A DNA stretch of 64,000 bases from an uncultured Eubacteriales bacterium (lineage in GTDB: Bacteria > Bacillota > Clostridia > Peptostreptococcales > Anaerovoracaceae): contig CADCHO010000001.1 in the NCBI GenBank assembly GCA_902801255.1, positions 51,192 through 115,191 of the forward strand. Direction: 5' to 3'. The notes beneath the pieces were generated by a model. That model saw only the letters and a program-made list of their open reading frames with translations, searched no databases and had not been told where the DNA came from. Positions 1 to 7,962 of this stretch are shown piece by piece. The translations under genes and the position numbers were made by a program. The number at the start of each line of letters is the position of its first letter. The first letter of the stretch is position 1.

Positions 1-73
1 GGTTGAAACGCTGTATATAAGGAAGAGCCTCGATTAGAACGTTGGCCTTCTCCATGTATTTCTCTTTTACCAT
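1..73 (-). CDS. argB: Acetylglutamate kinase, N-terminal fragment
   Basis: The first 73 bases, read on the minus strand, encode MVKEKYMEKANVLIEALPYI followed by QRFN. This is the characteristic N-terminus of acetylglutamate kinase, which phosphorylates N-acetylglutamate in arginine synthesis. The rest lies beyond the left edge. An AGAGG ribosome binding site sits about seven bases upstream of the ATG at 73, which favours that start over the internal ATG at 55. It begins 13 bases after the end of argJ, so argC, argJ and argB form one operon. The identification rests on a short stretch but agrees with the gene order. Confidence 0.85.
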   Translation of the reverse strand, partial: MVKEKYMEKANVLIEALPYIQRFN

Positions 74-86
74 CTGATACCTCTTT

Positions 87-1304
87 TTATGAGCGGTACG
101 AACCGTTTATCTTTACGTAGTCGTATGTCAGATCGCATCCCCATGCGTATGCTTCGGCATCTCCGTCATGCAGGTCTGCCTCTACCGTTACGTACTCCTT
201 CGAAAGTACTTCAGTTGCGAAGTCATCATCAAACGGTATCGAAGCCGAAGCTTTGCAGACGAGTACTTCACCGGCCTCAGATCTGACACTTACATCGATA
301 TTCGATGCATCGAATTCCGCATCTGTATAGCCAATTGCGCAAAGTATGCGTCCCCAGTTTGCATCGGAAGCAAATACTGCTGCTTTGAACAGCGACGAGC
401 AGACGATGCTCTTGCTTACCAGTCTTGCAGTTTCCTTATCCGGAGCTCCTGTCACATGTGCCTCGAGGAGCTTTGTGCAGCCCTCTCCGTCTCCCGCGAT
501 CTTCTTTGAGAGCTCTACGGCTACGATATGAAGTGCTTCGCAGAATGCATCATATGCTTCTCCTGTTTCGCATATCTCCGGGTTGCCTGCCAGGCCGTTC
601 GCGATCACGACTACTGTATCGTTGGTGGATGTATCTCCGTCAACACTGACCTGATTGTAGCTGTCGGCTATTTCTTCATGCAGAGCCTTGCTGACGAGCT
701 CCTTGCTGATGGCACAGTCCGTAGAGATAAAGCTGAGCATGGTACCCATGTTGATATGTATCATGCCGCTTCCCTTTGCGATTCCTCCGAGGGTGCATAC
801 CGTATCCCCTACTTCGAACTGTACCGCACATTCCTTGATGTATGTATCAGTCGTAAGAATGGCAAGTGCAGCATCTGCGGACCCTGTCCTCGAAAGGCTT
901 CCTGCAAGCTCAGGCATTGACTGTTCGAACGGCTCGATCGGAAGCGGAACCCCTATGACTCCGGTTGCTGCAGGCAGCACATCGTCAGCCTTTATTCCAA
1001 GGCACTCAGCTGCGATCTGCGTAGCCTTTTCAGCTACTTCTTCGCCGTCAGGCGTGCATGTATTTGCGTTTCCGCTGTTGCACAGCACAGCCTGAGCGAT
1101 ACCATTCTCGAGATGTCTCTTTGTTACTGCAATGTGTGCCGCCTTAACTTTATTCTTTGTATATACCGCAGCGGCATTTCCCGGAACTTCACTGACTATG
1201 AGAGCCAGATCAGGCTTTTCCGAGTTTTGCTTTATTCCGCTGTAAATTCCTCCTGCTTTGAATCCTGTTGCGGCTGTGACACCGCCTTCGATCATCTTTA
1301 CCAT
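87..1304 (-). CDS. argJ: Bifunctional ornithine acetyltransferase/N-acetylglutamate synthase
   Basis: ArgJ moves the acetyl group from N-acetylornithine to glutamate, recycling it in arginine synthesis; many ArgJ proteins also use acetyl-CoA. The product is about 405 residues, normal for the family. It starts with the typical IEGGVTAATGF segment. It carries the self-cleavage region KGSGMIHINMGTML, where the threonine of the TML motif becomes the N-terminal nucleophile of the beta chain. I chose the ATG at 1304 because AGGAGGG lies just upstream; the frame is open to an upstream start at 1337 that has no such site. It sits between argC and argB. Whether it is bifunctional or only recycling cannot be told from sequence alone. 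Confidence 0.95.
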   Translation of the reverse strand: MVKMIEGGVTAATGFKAGGIYSGIKQNSEKPDLALIVSEVPGNAAAVYTKNKVKAAHIAVTKRHLENGIAQAVLCNSGNANTCTPDGEEVAEKATQIAAECLGIKADDVLPAATGVIGVPLPIEPFEQSMPELAGSLSRTGSADAALAILTTDTYIKECAVQFEVGDTVCTLGGIAKGSGMIHINMGTMLSFISTDCAISKELVSKALHEEIADSYNQVSVDGDTSTNDTVVVIANGLAGNPEICETGEAYDAFCEALHIVAVELSKKIAGDGEGCTKLLEAHVTGAPDKETARLVSKSIVCSSLFKAAVFASDANWGRILCAIGYTDAEFDASNIDVSVRSEAGEVLVCKASASIPFDDDFATEVLSKEYVTVEADLHDGDAEAYAWGCDLTYDYVKINGSYRS

Positions 1305-1346
1305 ATATCCCTCCTGTTTTATCTCATTGAAGCTCACTCAGGAGTC

Positions 1347-2276
1347 CTAAACCAGACCCGCAGTCTCTTCAGTCCCAAGTACTATATTCAGATTCTGTAC
1401 CGCCGCACCCGACGCTCCCTTGCCGAGATTGTCATACGAAGCGATCAGAAGTATTCTCTCTTCATTGCCGGTCACGTATATCTCCATGCCGTTGCTGCCC
1501 GCCATAGGGTTTGAATACACTTTGCCGGATTCCGGTGCCTCGTCATATACGTTGATGAGAGGTTCATCGTCATATCTGATATGTAAAGCTTTCTTTACAT
1601 CATCTATGCCGGTTCCTTTTTTCAGCATCGATGCGTGGACAGGTACAGTCATCACCATCCCGCTGTAAAAATCAGCGACCACCGGGCTGAAGCAAGGTGC
1701 GTTTGTAAGGCCCGTCATAGTTGCCATCTCAGGCAGGTGCTTATGTGTCTGCCCAAGCGCATACTGTCCCGGAGAGTCGAGGACCGTATCTCTTCCATCA
1801 TTCTCGTAATCGGCGATCATTTTCTTTCCGCCGCCCGAGTATCCTGTAACGCAGAAGCATGTGAGCAGCGCTTCTTTGTCCAGCAGTCCTGCATCGATGA
1901 GCGGTCTTACCAGAAGTATGAACCCGCTCGCATGACAGCCCGGATTGGCTATTCTTGTGCTGCTGCGGATCTTATCTCTCTGACCTGATGTCAGCTCCGG
2001 CATACCGTAGGTCCAGTCCGGATCTGTACGGTGCGCAGTAGATGTATCAATTATGACTGAATCTGCAGGAGCGGCAGCCGCTATCTCTCTTGATGCCTGA
2101 TCCGGAAGGCAGAGTATACTGACATCTGCCTTTTTTATCATGTTCACACGGGCTTCTGTATCCTTGCGTTTCTCGGGATCGATCTCCAGTATTGTTATGT
2201 CGGAACGCCCTGCCAGATATTCATTTATTCTGAGCCCCGTAGTCCCGTGAGCTCCGTCTATAAATACTTTGTACAT
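1347..2276 (-). CDS. argC: N-acetyl-gamma-glutamyl-phosphate reductase
   Basis: ArgC reduces N-acetylglutamyl phosphate to the semialdehyde with NADPH. The N-terminal FIDGAHGTTGLRI is the nucleotide-binding loop (usual form GxxGxxG). The segment NPGCHASGF holds the catalytic cysteine. At 309 residues it belongs to the shorter type of the family rather than the 340-residue form. It lies 9 bases after the end of the M20 amidohydrolase gene and upstream of argJ, in one transcription unit with the amino-acid transporter. Confidence in function is high. Confidence 0.95.
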   Translation of the reverse strand: MYKVFIDGAHGTTGLRINEYLAGRSDITILEIDPEKRKDTEARVNMIKKADVSILCLPDQASREIAAAAPADSVIIDTSTAHRTDPDWTYGMPELTSGQRDKIRSSTRIANPGCHASGFILLVRPLIDAGLLDKEALLTCFCVTGYSGGGKKMIADYENDGRDTVLDSPGQYALGQTHKHLPEMATMTGLTNAPCFSPVVADFYSGMVMTVPVHASMLKKGTGIDDVKKALHIRYDDEPLINVYDEAPESGKVYSNPMAGSNGMEIYVTGNEERILLIASYDNLGKGASGAAVQNLNIVLGTEETAGLV

Positions 2277-2285
2277 TTTTCTCCG

Positions 2286-3734
2286 TTATTCGATTACATA
2301 GGGTGCTGCGTCAGCCGGTATAGGGCACATATACTCTTCTCCGCCAAGCCGTGCAGCGTGCTCTGCACGAGCATCTTCTATAAGCGAGACGTTCCCGAAC
2401 AGATCTGCAGCGGAACATGCCAGAACCTTTGCAGCGTATATCATGCCCTTGTCTCCTATCGTCGAAGCACCGCATGATACATTCTGCCAGGAATGCCCCG
2501 GCGAGTGCGCAGTGAAACATACTGTGTTGAACTGCGCGGCAGGCGTCTGCCAGCTGACGTCACCGACGTCAGACGAGCCGGGTTCGAATTCATTGCCGCT
2601 GTAGAAAGGCATCAGGAAATCGTTCAGAGGCTTCTTTCCATGATCCGACATTTCCCACACCTTCTCCCTGATGCCTGTATCGAATTGTGCTCCCGTTCCG
2701 GGAACCTCATTTGAAGGAGGACATTGAGCATCGAGTTCTGCGGCAAATGCACGCTCTTCCTCAGTATATTCAGGCATAGGTACGTACTCCATGTTACTGT
2801 ATAACAGCTTCTCGAGAGTCATATTCGGGATCGCATTTGCAGTCCCGTCAACAAATATCCTCTCGAATGTCGTTCCCGTCATCAGAGCGGCGCCTTCAGC
2901 ACATTTATCCACGCGTTCCTGAAGTTCGAGGGTGTCTTTTACGAGCACCGACCTCACCATGTACAGGACTGATGCATGAGGCTGCACAACGTTAGGTGAA
3001 AGACCTCCGCCATCAACTATCGCATAATGGAGGCTGCATTCCTTTTTCATGTGCTCTCTCAGATAATTTGCTCCCACATTCATGAGTTCAACTGCATCCA
3101 GAGCCGATCTTCCGTTTTCAGGATCTCCGGCGGCATGGGCTGCTATCCCTTTGAACTTATAGAGCACCTGCGTGCATGAGTTGTTTGTACCTGTTATTAC
3201 CTGATTCTCACATCCCGGATGCCATGTAAGTGCGCAGTCCAGAGACTTCCACATTCCCTCACGGGCCATGAACGCCTTTGAAGCTCCGCCCTCTTCACCC
3301 GGACATCCGAAGAATATGACAGTCCCGTCAGTCCCGGTTTCCTCAAGATATTTCTTTATAGCTACAGCTGCTCCGAATGAAGCGGCACCGAGCATGTTGT
3401 GTCCGCAGCCGTGTCCGCTTCCGCCGGGAACGAGTTCCTCATGATATGTACATGCGGCTTTCTGCGAGACTCCTGATAATGCATCAAACTCTCCGAGTAT
3501 GCCTATTACCGGCTTCCCGCTTCCGGACACATATTTGCCCGAGAAAGCAGTCGCGATGTCGGCATGCCCCGTCTCCACTTCGAAGCCATGTTCTTTCAGT
3601 TTCTCAACATAGAGAGCAGCAGACTTCGTCTCCTTGAGAGAAAGCTCTGCAAACTCCCATATGCTGTGTGAGACCGCTGTGATCTCATCAGCGAGCGTAT
3701 TATCTATATAGCTAATAATGTCGGTTTTATTCAT
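2286..3734 (-). CDS. M20D-family amidohydrolase, AbgB-like
   Basis: This is a zinc-dependent amidohydrolase of the M20 family, most like AbgB (p-aminobenzoyl-glutamate hydrolase subunit B) and related aminoacylases. Metal-site segments GCGHNMLGA, CPGEEGGAS and WHPGCEN appear in the expected order over 482 residues. There is no signal peptide, so it should act in the cytoplasm. The start has no clear ribosome binding site and lies 4 bases after the stop of the ABC ATPase gene, suggesting coupled translation. Being between an amino-acid importer and argC suggests that it trims an imported acylated or dipeptide-like substrate to feed arginine or glutamate metabolism. That role is inference; the substrate is not evident. 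Confidence 0.85.
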   Translation of the reverse strand: MNKTDIISYIDNTLADEITAVSHSIWEFAELSLKETKSAALYVEKLKEHGFEVETGHADIATAFSGKYVSGSGKPVIGILGEFDALSGVSQKAACTYHEELVPGGSGHGCGHNMLGAASFGAAVAIKKYLEETGTDGTVIFFGCPGEEGGASKAFMAREGMWKSLDCALTWHPGCENQVITGTNNSCTQVLYKFKGIAAHAAGDPENGRSALDAVELMNVGANYLREHMKKECSLHYAIVDGGGLSPNVVQPHASVLYMVRSVLVKDTLELQERVDKCAEGAALMTGTTFERIFVDGTANAIPNMTLEKLLYSNMEYVPMPEYTEEERAFAAELDAQCPPSNEVPGTGAQFDTGIREKVWEMSDHGKKPLNDFLMPFYSGNEFEPGSSDVGDVSWQTPAAQFNTVCFTAHSPGHSWQNVSCGASTIGDKGMIYAAKVLACSAADLFGNVSLIEDARAEHAARLGGEEYMCPIPADAAPYVIE

Positions 3735-3738
3735 ATAT

Positions 3739-4695
3739 TTACAAAACTTTGCTCAGGAAGTCCTGCAGACGCGGATCTTTCGGATCCTCAAATACCTGTT
3801 CAGGAGTTCCTTCCTCTTTAATATATCCTTCGTCCACGAACAGAACCCTGTTCGATACCTCTCTGGCGAATCCCATCTCATGAGTGACTATGACCATCGT
3901 CATTCCGGCCTTAGCCAGTTCCTTCATAAGATCAAGAACCTCACCGATCATCTCCGGGTCGAGCGCCGATGTAGGCTCATCGAAGAGCATAACATCGGGA
4001 TTCATTGCAAGGGATCTCACGATGGCGATACGCTGCTTCTGGCCGCCTGAGAGTTTCGATGGATATACTCCGGCCTTATCCTCCAGGCCGATACGCTTCA
4101 GAAGAGTCATTGCCTGTTCGCGGATTTTCTCCTTCTCAGCGTTCAGATCCTTTACTTTGTTATATTTTGCAGTCTCGATCGGCGCCAGCATAATGTTGTC
4201 GAGCACATTGAGGTTGTTGAACAGGTTGAACTGCTGGAATACCATACTCATTTTGCGGCGCCCGAGGTTGGTGTCAATATGGTTTTCTTTGTAAATTTTT
4301 TCCATGAGAGCCTTGTATTCAGGCCCTTCCTTTGAATGCTTTTCCTGGAGCATGTCTTCGCTCTTGATCTTAGTTATTGCATCCATATCCGCCATTCCAG
4401 CGGTCAGAAGTTTTTTATACGTATTCGACGCGCGGATGACATCGTAGTGCAGATACGGGTCCACAGGTGTCATGAGCTTTCCCTCGATCCACACCTCGCC
4501 GAATGTAGGCTCCTCGAGGAGGTTCATGCAGCGAAGCAGAGTGGACTTACCAGAACCCGAAGCTCCTATAATAGAGATAACTTCTCCCTTATCGACCTTG
4601 GTGGATACACCCTTCAGAACCTTAAGGCTTCCGAAGTTCTTGTAGATATTCTTTATTTCGAGCATGTTCTGGTCATGCATTATTTTCTTTTCCAT
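3739..4695 (-). CDS. Polar amino-acid ABC transporter ATP-binding protein with insertion
   Basis: This is the ATPase subunit of a polar amino-acid importer (GlnQ/HisP type). Walker A is GASGSGKST at residues 44-52, the Q-loop is MVFQQFNLF near 151-159, and LSGGQKQR and [10 protein letters not shown] are intact. The usual length is about 240 residues but this one has 318. The extra part is a charged, probably helical insertion at about residues 78-143, between Walker A and the Q-loop. Several ATGs (residues 1, 6 and 11) could be the start and none has a strong ribosome binding site; the longest is given. It is followed by the amidohydrolase and preceded by its permease. Substrate is likely arginine or a related amino acid, by context only. 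Confidence 0.9.
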   Translation of the reverse strand: MEKKIMHDQNMLEIKNIYKNFGSLKVLKGVSTKVDKGEVISIIGASGSGKSTLLRCMNLLEEPTFGEVWIEGKLMTPVDPYLHYDVIRASNTYKKLLTAGMADMDAITKIKSEDMLQEKHSKEGPEYKALMEKIYKENHIDTNLGRRKMSMVFQQFNLFNNLNVLDNIMLAPIETAKYNKVKDLNAEKEKIREQAMTLLKRIGLEDKAGVYPSKLSGGQKQRIAIVRSLAMNPDVMLFDEPTSALDPEMIGEVLDLMKELAKAGMTMVIVTHEMGFAREVSNRVLFVDEGYIKEEGTPEQVFEDPKDPRLQDFLSKVL

Positions 4696-4713
4696 AGTTA
4701 TTTCAGCAAACCT

Positions 4714-5403
4714 CTATGCGCTTGCCTTCATCCTCCTTTCGGCCATTCCGATCAGCTTCGACAGTGTGAATGTCATCACAAAGTAAATGATACCGATATC
4801 CATCAGTGTCGGAACTGTATTAAAGGTAACGCCCTTTATGACCGCGTATGTGGTCATGAGCTCGCCGACGAAGAAGTTAGATGCGAGAGACGTCTCCTTG
4901 ATGATCGTGATGAACTCATTGCCCAATGCCGGCAGAATGTTCTTTATTGCCTGAGGCATCACGACCTTGGTCATGGTAGTTCTGGATGTCAGGCCGAGAG
5001 CTCTCGCTGCTTCAGTCTGTCCCTTGTCAACAGCATTGATACCGGAGCGGATGATCTCCGAAACATAAGCCGCTGAATTGAGTGTAAGGCCGATCGCAAC
5101 GCAGGCGATAGGCGTAGGATCCAGTGAAGTAAGCATCATCGGCACTATGAAGTACGCTATATAGAGCTGAAGCAGCGCAGGCGTTCCACGCATGATCTCG
5201 ACAAACGCCGTAATGATAAAGTTCAGTATTTTGAACCGGCTCATCTTGCCGATAGCGAGAAGCGAGCCAAGTATTGCTCCAAAAAATACAGCTATTGCTG
5301 ACAGCAGCAATGTGTATCCTATACCGGTCCAAAGCAGTCCCTGTCCGATATAGTATGTTACGAAAATATCCCACATGTCATGGAATATGCTTCCAAGTGT
5401 CAT
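4714..5403 (-). CDS. Polar amino-acid ABC transporter permease
   Basis: This is the inner-membrane permease of the HisM/GlnP type, about 229 residues with five predicted hydrophobic segments. The EAA loop, seen as TEAARALGLTS followed by PQAIKNILPALGNEF, contacts the ATPase. A GGAGGA ribosome binding site lies 8 bases before the ATG. It probably works as a homodimer with the ATPase downstream and the lipoprotein upstream. The 126-base gap from the binding-protein gene contains a stable hairpin that may lower permease and ATPase expression relative to the binding protein. Confidence 0.92.
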   Translation of the reverse strand: MTLGSIFHDMWDIFVTYYIGQGLLWTGIGYTLLLSAIAVFFGAILGSLLAIGKMSRFKILNFIITAFVEIMRGTPALLQLYIAYFIVPMMLTSLDPTPIACVAIGLTLNSAAYVSEIIRSGINAVDKGQTEAARALGLTSRTTMTKVVMPQAIKNILPALGNEFITIIKETSLASNFFVGELMTTYAVIKGVTFNTVPTLMDIGIIYFVMTFTLSKLIGMAERRMKASA

Positions 5404-5464
5404 AAAAGAATCCTCCGTCCTTTTCAGGCCTGCGGCCGGTCCGCAGACTCATTTTCCTAAAACG

Positions 5465-5489
5465 AGGGGCTTTCCTCAGGAAAGCCCCT
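5465..5489 (-). terminator. Hairpin between binding-protein and permease genes
   Basis: The inverted repeat AGGGGCTTTCC / GGAAAGCCCCT with a 3-base loop is followed on the minus strand by CGTTTTAGG. The stem is strong but the T run is short. It is best read as a partial terminator or mRNA-stabilising stem that leaves the binding-protein message more abundant than the permease message, a common layout in such operons. Confidence 0.6.
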
Positions 5490-5529
5490 GCTACGTTCTT
5501 ATTATAAAGTCTCTGTCTTTTACTAAAAC

Positions 5530-6489
5530 TTACTCTGTGATCTTGTTGCCCTGATCATCATATCCGAGTTCGTCGATCGTCTTGATGTTGCCGAGCATCT
5601 GTGCAGCGTCATACCATGCATCAGCTACGCCATCTGCCTTCTGCTGAGCGATTACAGCATTTACCTGCTCACCGAGTTCTGCATTGTCCTTGTTTACGAG
5701 GACTACATTGTTTTTGTATTTCTCATCGATCTCGAACTGGAATCCGCTTGCAACAAGCTTGCCGTCATTTGCAGAGATGAATGATTCTCCGTTGCCCTGA
5801 GCAACAGCAAGAGCATCGATCTTTCCTGTCAGAAGAGCTGTGCAAAGGTCATTGAGGTCTGTCATCAGAACACATTCAGCATCCGGAAGCTGTTCCTTTA
5901 CGAGGAGTTCCTGAAGCGATCCGCCCTGAGCACCTACCTTGAGGCCTGCATAGTTCTCAGCTGCAGTCAGCTTGCCGTCATTTTCTGCAGTAGTGATTAC
6001 TACCTGCTCGGTCTCATTCTCGCCTGCTTCGTACCAGTCTGTGATGAAGTAGTTCTCAGCACGCTCAGCAGTCCAGCTGAATCCGGAGATTCCGAGATCT
6101 GCATTTCCTGTCTGAACAGCAGTCATTACAGCATCGAATGACATCGGCTTGATAACGAGCTTCTTACCAAGGTGATTTGCGATATATTTTGCAAGCAGAA
6201 CGTCATATCCTACGTACTGATCATCTCCGCTTCTTGAGAGGTCTACGAATTCCATCGGAGCAAAGTCCGGTGACATGGCTACGACGATCTCTTCATCTGT
6301 GTCAACAGCCTCGCTGTTGAGACCCTCGAGGATCTTATCGTATGCTGCTGATGCGGAATCAGCGCTGCTCGCTGTGCTTTCTGTGCTTTCTGCAGGTTCT
6401 TCGCTGCTGCCGCCTCCGCCGCATGCGCTGAGTGCTAATGTGAATATCATTGCAAGTGCAAGTAAGAGTACTAATGATTTCTTTTTCAT
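5530..6489 (-). CDS. Amino-acid ABC transporter substrate-binding lipoprotein
   Basis: This is a type 2 periplasmic-binding-fold lipoprotein (SBP_bac_3 family). The signal peptide ends in LALSACGGG, with the lipidated cysteine at residue 23, followed by a serine/glutamate linker. The mature part contains VAMSPDFAPMEFVD and ADLGISGFSWTAERAE, typical of polar amino-acid binders. The start is supported by AAGGAG before the ATG. It is the first gene of the transporter and arginine operon. A TTGAAT / TATAGT promoter with an ArgR-like box lies directly upstream, favouring arginine, ornithine or a close relative as ligand. Confidence 0.92.
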   Translation of the reverse strand: MKKKSLVLLLALAMIFTLALSACGGGGSSEEPAESTESTASSADSASAAYDKILEGLNSEAVDTDEEIVVAMSPDFAPMEFVDLSRSGDDQYVGYDVLLAKYIANHLGKKLVIKPMSFDAVMTAVQTGNADLGISGFSWTAERAENYFITDWYEAGENETEQVVITTAENDGKLTAAENYAGLKVGAQGGSLQELLVKEQLPDAECVLMTDLNDLCTALLTGKIDALAVAQGNGESFISANDGKLVASGFQFEIDEKYKNNVVLVNKDNAELGEQVNAVIAQQKADGVADAWYDAAQMLGNIKTIDELGYDDQGNKITE

Positions 6490-6532
6490 GATTTGTTCTC
6501 CTTTTTACAAATATTTGTTGTCTACGCGTATG

Positions 6533-6562
6533 ACTATACTATCCATTGTATATTTATTCAAC
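6533..6562 (-). promoter_or_regulatory. Promoter with candidate ArgR operator for the arginine transport/synthesis operon
   Basis: On the minus strand, TTGAAT (6556-6561) and TATAGT (6533-6538) are spaced by 17 bases. GTTGAATAAATATACAAT at 6545-6562 overlaps the -35 box. It matches the Bacillus arginine-repressor consensus (CATGAATAAAAATKCAAK, from memory) at about 14 of 18 positions, and the core TGAATWWWWATTCA with one mismatch. The repressor gene itself is not in the window. The promoter is well supported, the operator moderately. Confidence 0.6.
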
Positions 6563-6617
6563 CTTTATTCTGAATTATTTTTACTTTTTGTGTATTTTTA
6601 TGCAAACATGTGAAAAC

Positions 6618-6641
6618 AAAAGCGGGCACTTGCCCGCTTTT
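6618..6641 (-). terminator. Intrinsic terminator of the double-cubane protein gene
   Basis: The perfect 10-base stem AAAAGCGGGC / GCCCGCTTTT with a 4-base loop is followed on the minus strand by GTTTTC. It lies 36 bases after the end of the YjiM-like gene and separates it from the arginine operon. Confidence 0.85.
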
Positions 6642-6677
6642 GATAATAGCTCAATATTTTTTTAATTTATTGTTCTG

Positions 6678-7829
6678 TTAGAGCATCTCGATGAACGCTG
6701 CGATACGTGTATTCAGCTGAGCTACGTCTGCTGTTGAATAGTCAGTCTCTACCATGAAGTAAGGTGTATTCTTCTTCTCGACGCAGAACTTTTCGATCGA
6801 CTTATGCTCTACATTATATGTATGACAAGCCTGAAGTGTCATCTCAAGGACGCCGTCTGCCTTGTACTTATCAATGGTTCTTCCCAGCAGATCATATCTG
6901 TTCGGATTAGGAGTCATGACAGAACATCCGATATTCAGATATCTCTCTGCAAGCGCTCCCCAGATATCCTCAGCATCTTCGTCAACGAGTCTGTCGTACT
7001 GCTTAGCACCTACGCAGTTCTCCATTGCTACTACAACGCCGCCATTGTCCTCGATAGCCTTGATAACCTTCTCAGTTACTCCGCCGATCGGGCATCCTGT
7101 AACCACAATACGAGGCTTCTTTTCGAGCATTTTGCCTTCTGCATATTCTTTTTCGATCTTGTCCTTGATGGACTTGAGTTCATCAACGATAGCGGTACGG
7201 TCGAACTTGAAGTCGCTTCCGTAGAGCAGCTTAAACATATCCATTCCCGAAACAGGGCAAGGATCGTTCTTCATGACATCGATCAGTTCTTTCTTGGCTT
7301 TTCTGATGCTGTTCTCAAGTTTAACAGCCTCACGGATCTTTTCATCTGTGATCTCGATGCCGAACTTCTCTTCAACATAAGCTTTGAGTTTGAGACATTC
7401 CTCTTTGTAGAGAGCAAGTCCCTTTTCGCTCTGGGAGTTAGGAAGATCCATTACGAACACGTCCTTGAACTCACTCATAAGCTCATACATCTTCTTCTTT
7501 CCGTCGCAGGTGTTCTCACCGATAACAATATCACTGAAGTAGAAGAACGGGCACTTGTCGTCCTTTGCAAATCCGTAGCTGGACTTGATCAGTGGACAAA
7601 GGTTGGCAGGCAGATCCTTCTCAGCTGAAGGTATTGTCTCTCCCGATGTCGAACAGAGACTTACCGAAGCCGCTCCTGCTGCCAGAGCAATTTCTCTCGG
7701 AAAATATGTGCAGTAAGCTCCGATTACCGGAATACCCTGGTCTTTAACCTTCTTTACATTTACAAATGCATTTCTTCTTGCTTCTGCGAATTCTTCAAAT
7801 ACCGCAGGCAGTTCTTTAATGATTTCCAT
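6678..7829 (-). CDS. Double-cubane-cluster anaerobic reductase, YjiM-like (2-hydroxyacyl-CoA dehydratase family)
   Basis: The 383-residue product aligns along its length, from memory, with Escherichia coli YjiM and with the double-cubane-cluster protein of Carboxydothermus. Conserved stretches include LCPLIKSSYGF, TCDGKKKMYE, VTGCPIGG, LQACHTYNVE and VETDYST. These relatives of the 2-hydroxyacyl-CoA dehydratase beta subunits bind an unusual [8Fe-9S] double-cubane cluster and are driven by an ATP-dependent activator. The physiological substrate is unknown. The activator partner (YjiL/HgdC type) is not next to it, though the ASKHA-type activator at 16221-18068 is in the window. It has its own promoter region and terminator. 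A ribosome binding site GAGGG precedes the ATG. Confidence 0.9.
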   Translation of the reverse strand: MEIIKELPAVFEEFAEARRNAFVNVKKVKDQGIPVIGAYCTYFPREIALAAGAASVSLCSTSGETIPSAEKDLPANLCPLIKSSYGFAKDDKCPFFYFSDIVIGENTCDGKKKMYELMSEFKDVFVMDLPNSQSEKGLALYKEECLKLKAYVEEKFGIEITDEKIREAVKLENSIRKAKKELIDVMKNDPCPVSGMDMFKLLYGSDFKFDRTAIVDELKSIKDKIEKEYAEGKMLEKKPRIVVTGCPIGGVTEKVIKAIEDNGGVVVAMENCVGAKQYDRLVDEDAEDIWGALAERYLNIGCSVMTPNPNRYDLLGRTIDKYKADGVLEMTLQACHTYNVEHKSIEKFCVEKKNTPYFMVETDYSTADVAQLNTRIAAFIEML

Positions 7830-7885
7830 AAAACTGAACCCTCTTTCTCTTCTGAATTGATTATATAGCCGCAGTAAACGACCCC

Positions 7886-7900
7886 TACCTTTTAATTATA
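7886..7900 (-). promoter_or_regulatory. Promoter region of the double-cubane protein gene; shared 15-base word
   Basis: The minus strand reads TATAATTAAAAGGTA here. TATAAT is a perfect -10 box about 65 bases upstream of the ATG at 7829, but no good -35 lies at 17 bases. The same 15 bases occur at 19960-19974 ahead of the methyltransferase island. A binding site for a common regulator just downstream of the -10 box is possible. Confidence 0.5.
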
Positions 7901-7915
7901 CGAGTAAAACAATAA

Positions 7916-7946
7916 AGGCAACTATAGAATAAATCTATAATTGCCT
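7916..7946 (-). terminator. Terminator after the first methyltransferase gene
   Basis: The arms AGGCAA / TTGCCT and the inner TATAG / CTATA form an imperfect stem, followed on the minus strand by TTTATTGTTTT. It lies 17 bases after the end of the 7963-9069 gene and ends the methyltransferase/NhaC unit. Confidence 0.65.
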
Positions 7947-7962
7947 CTTGTTATTATGCGTT

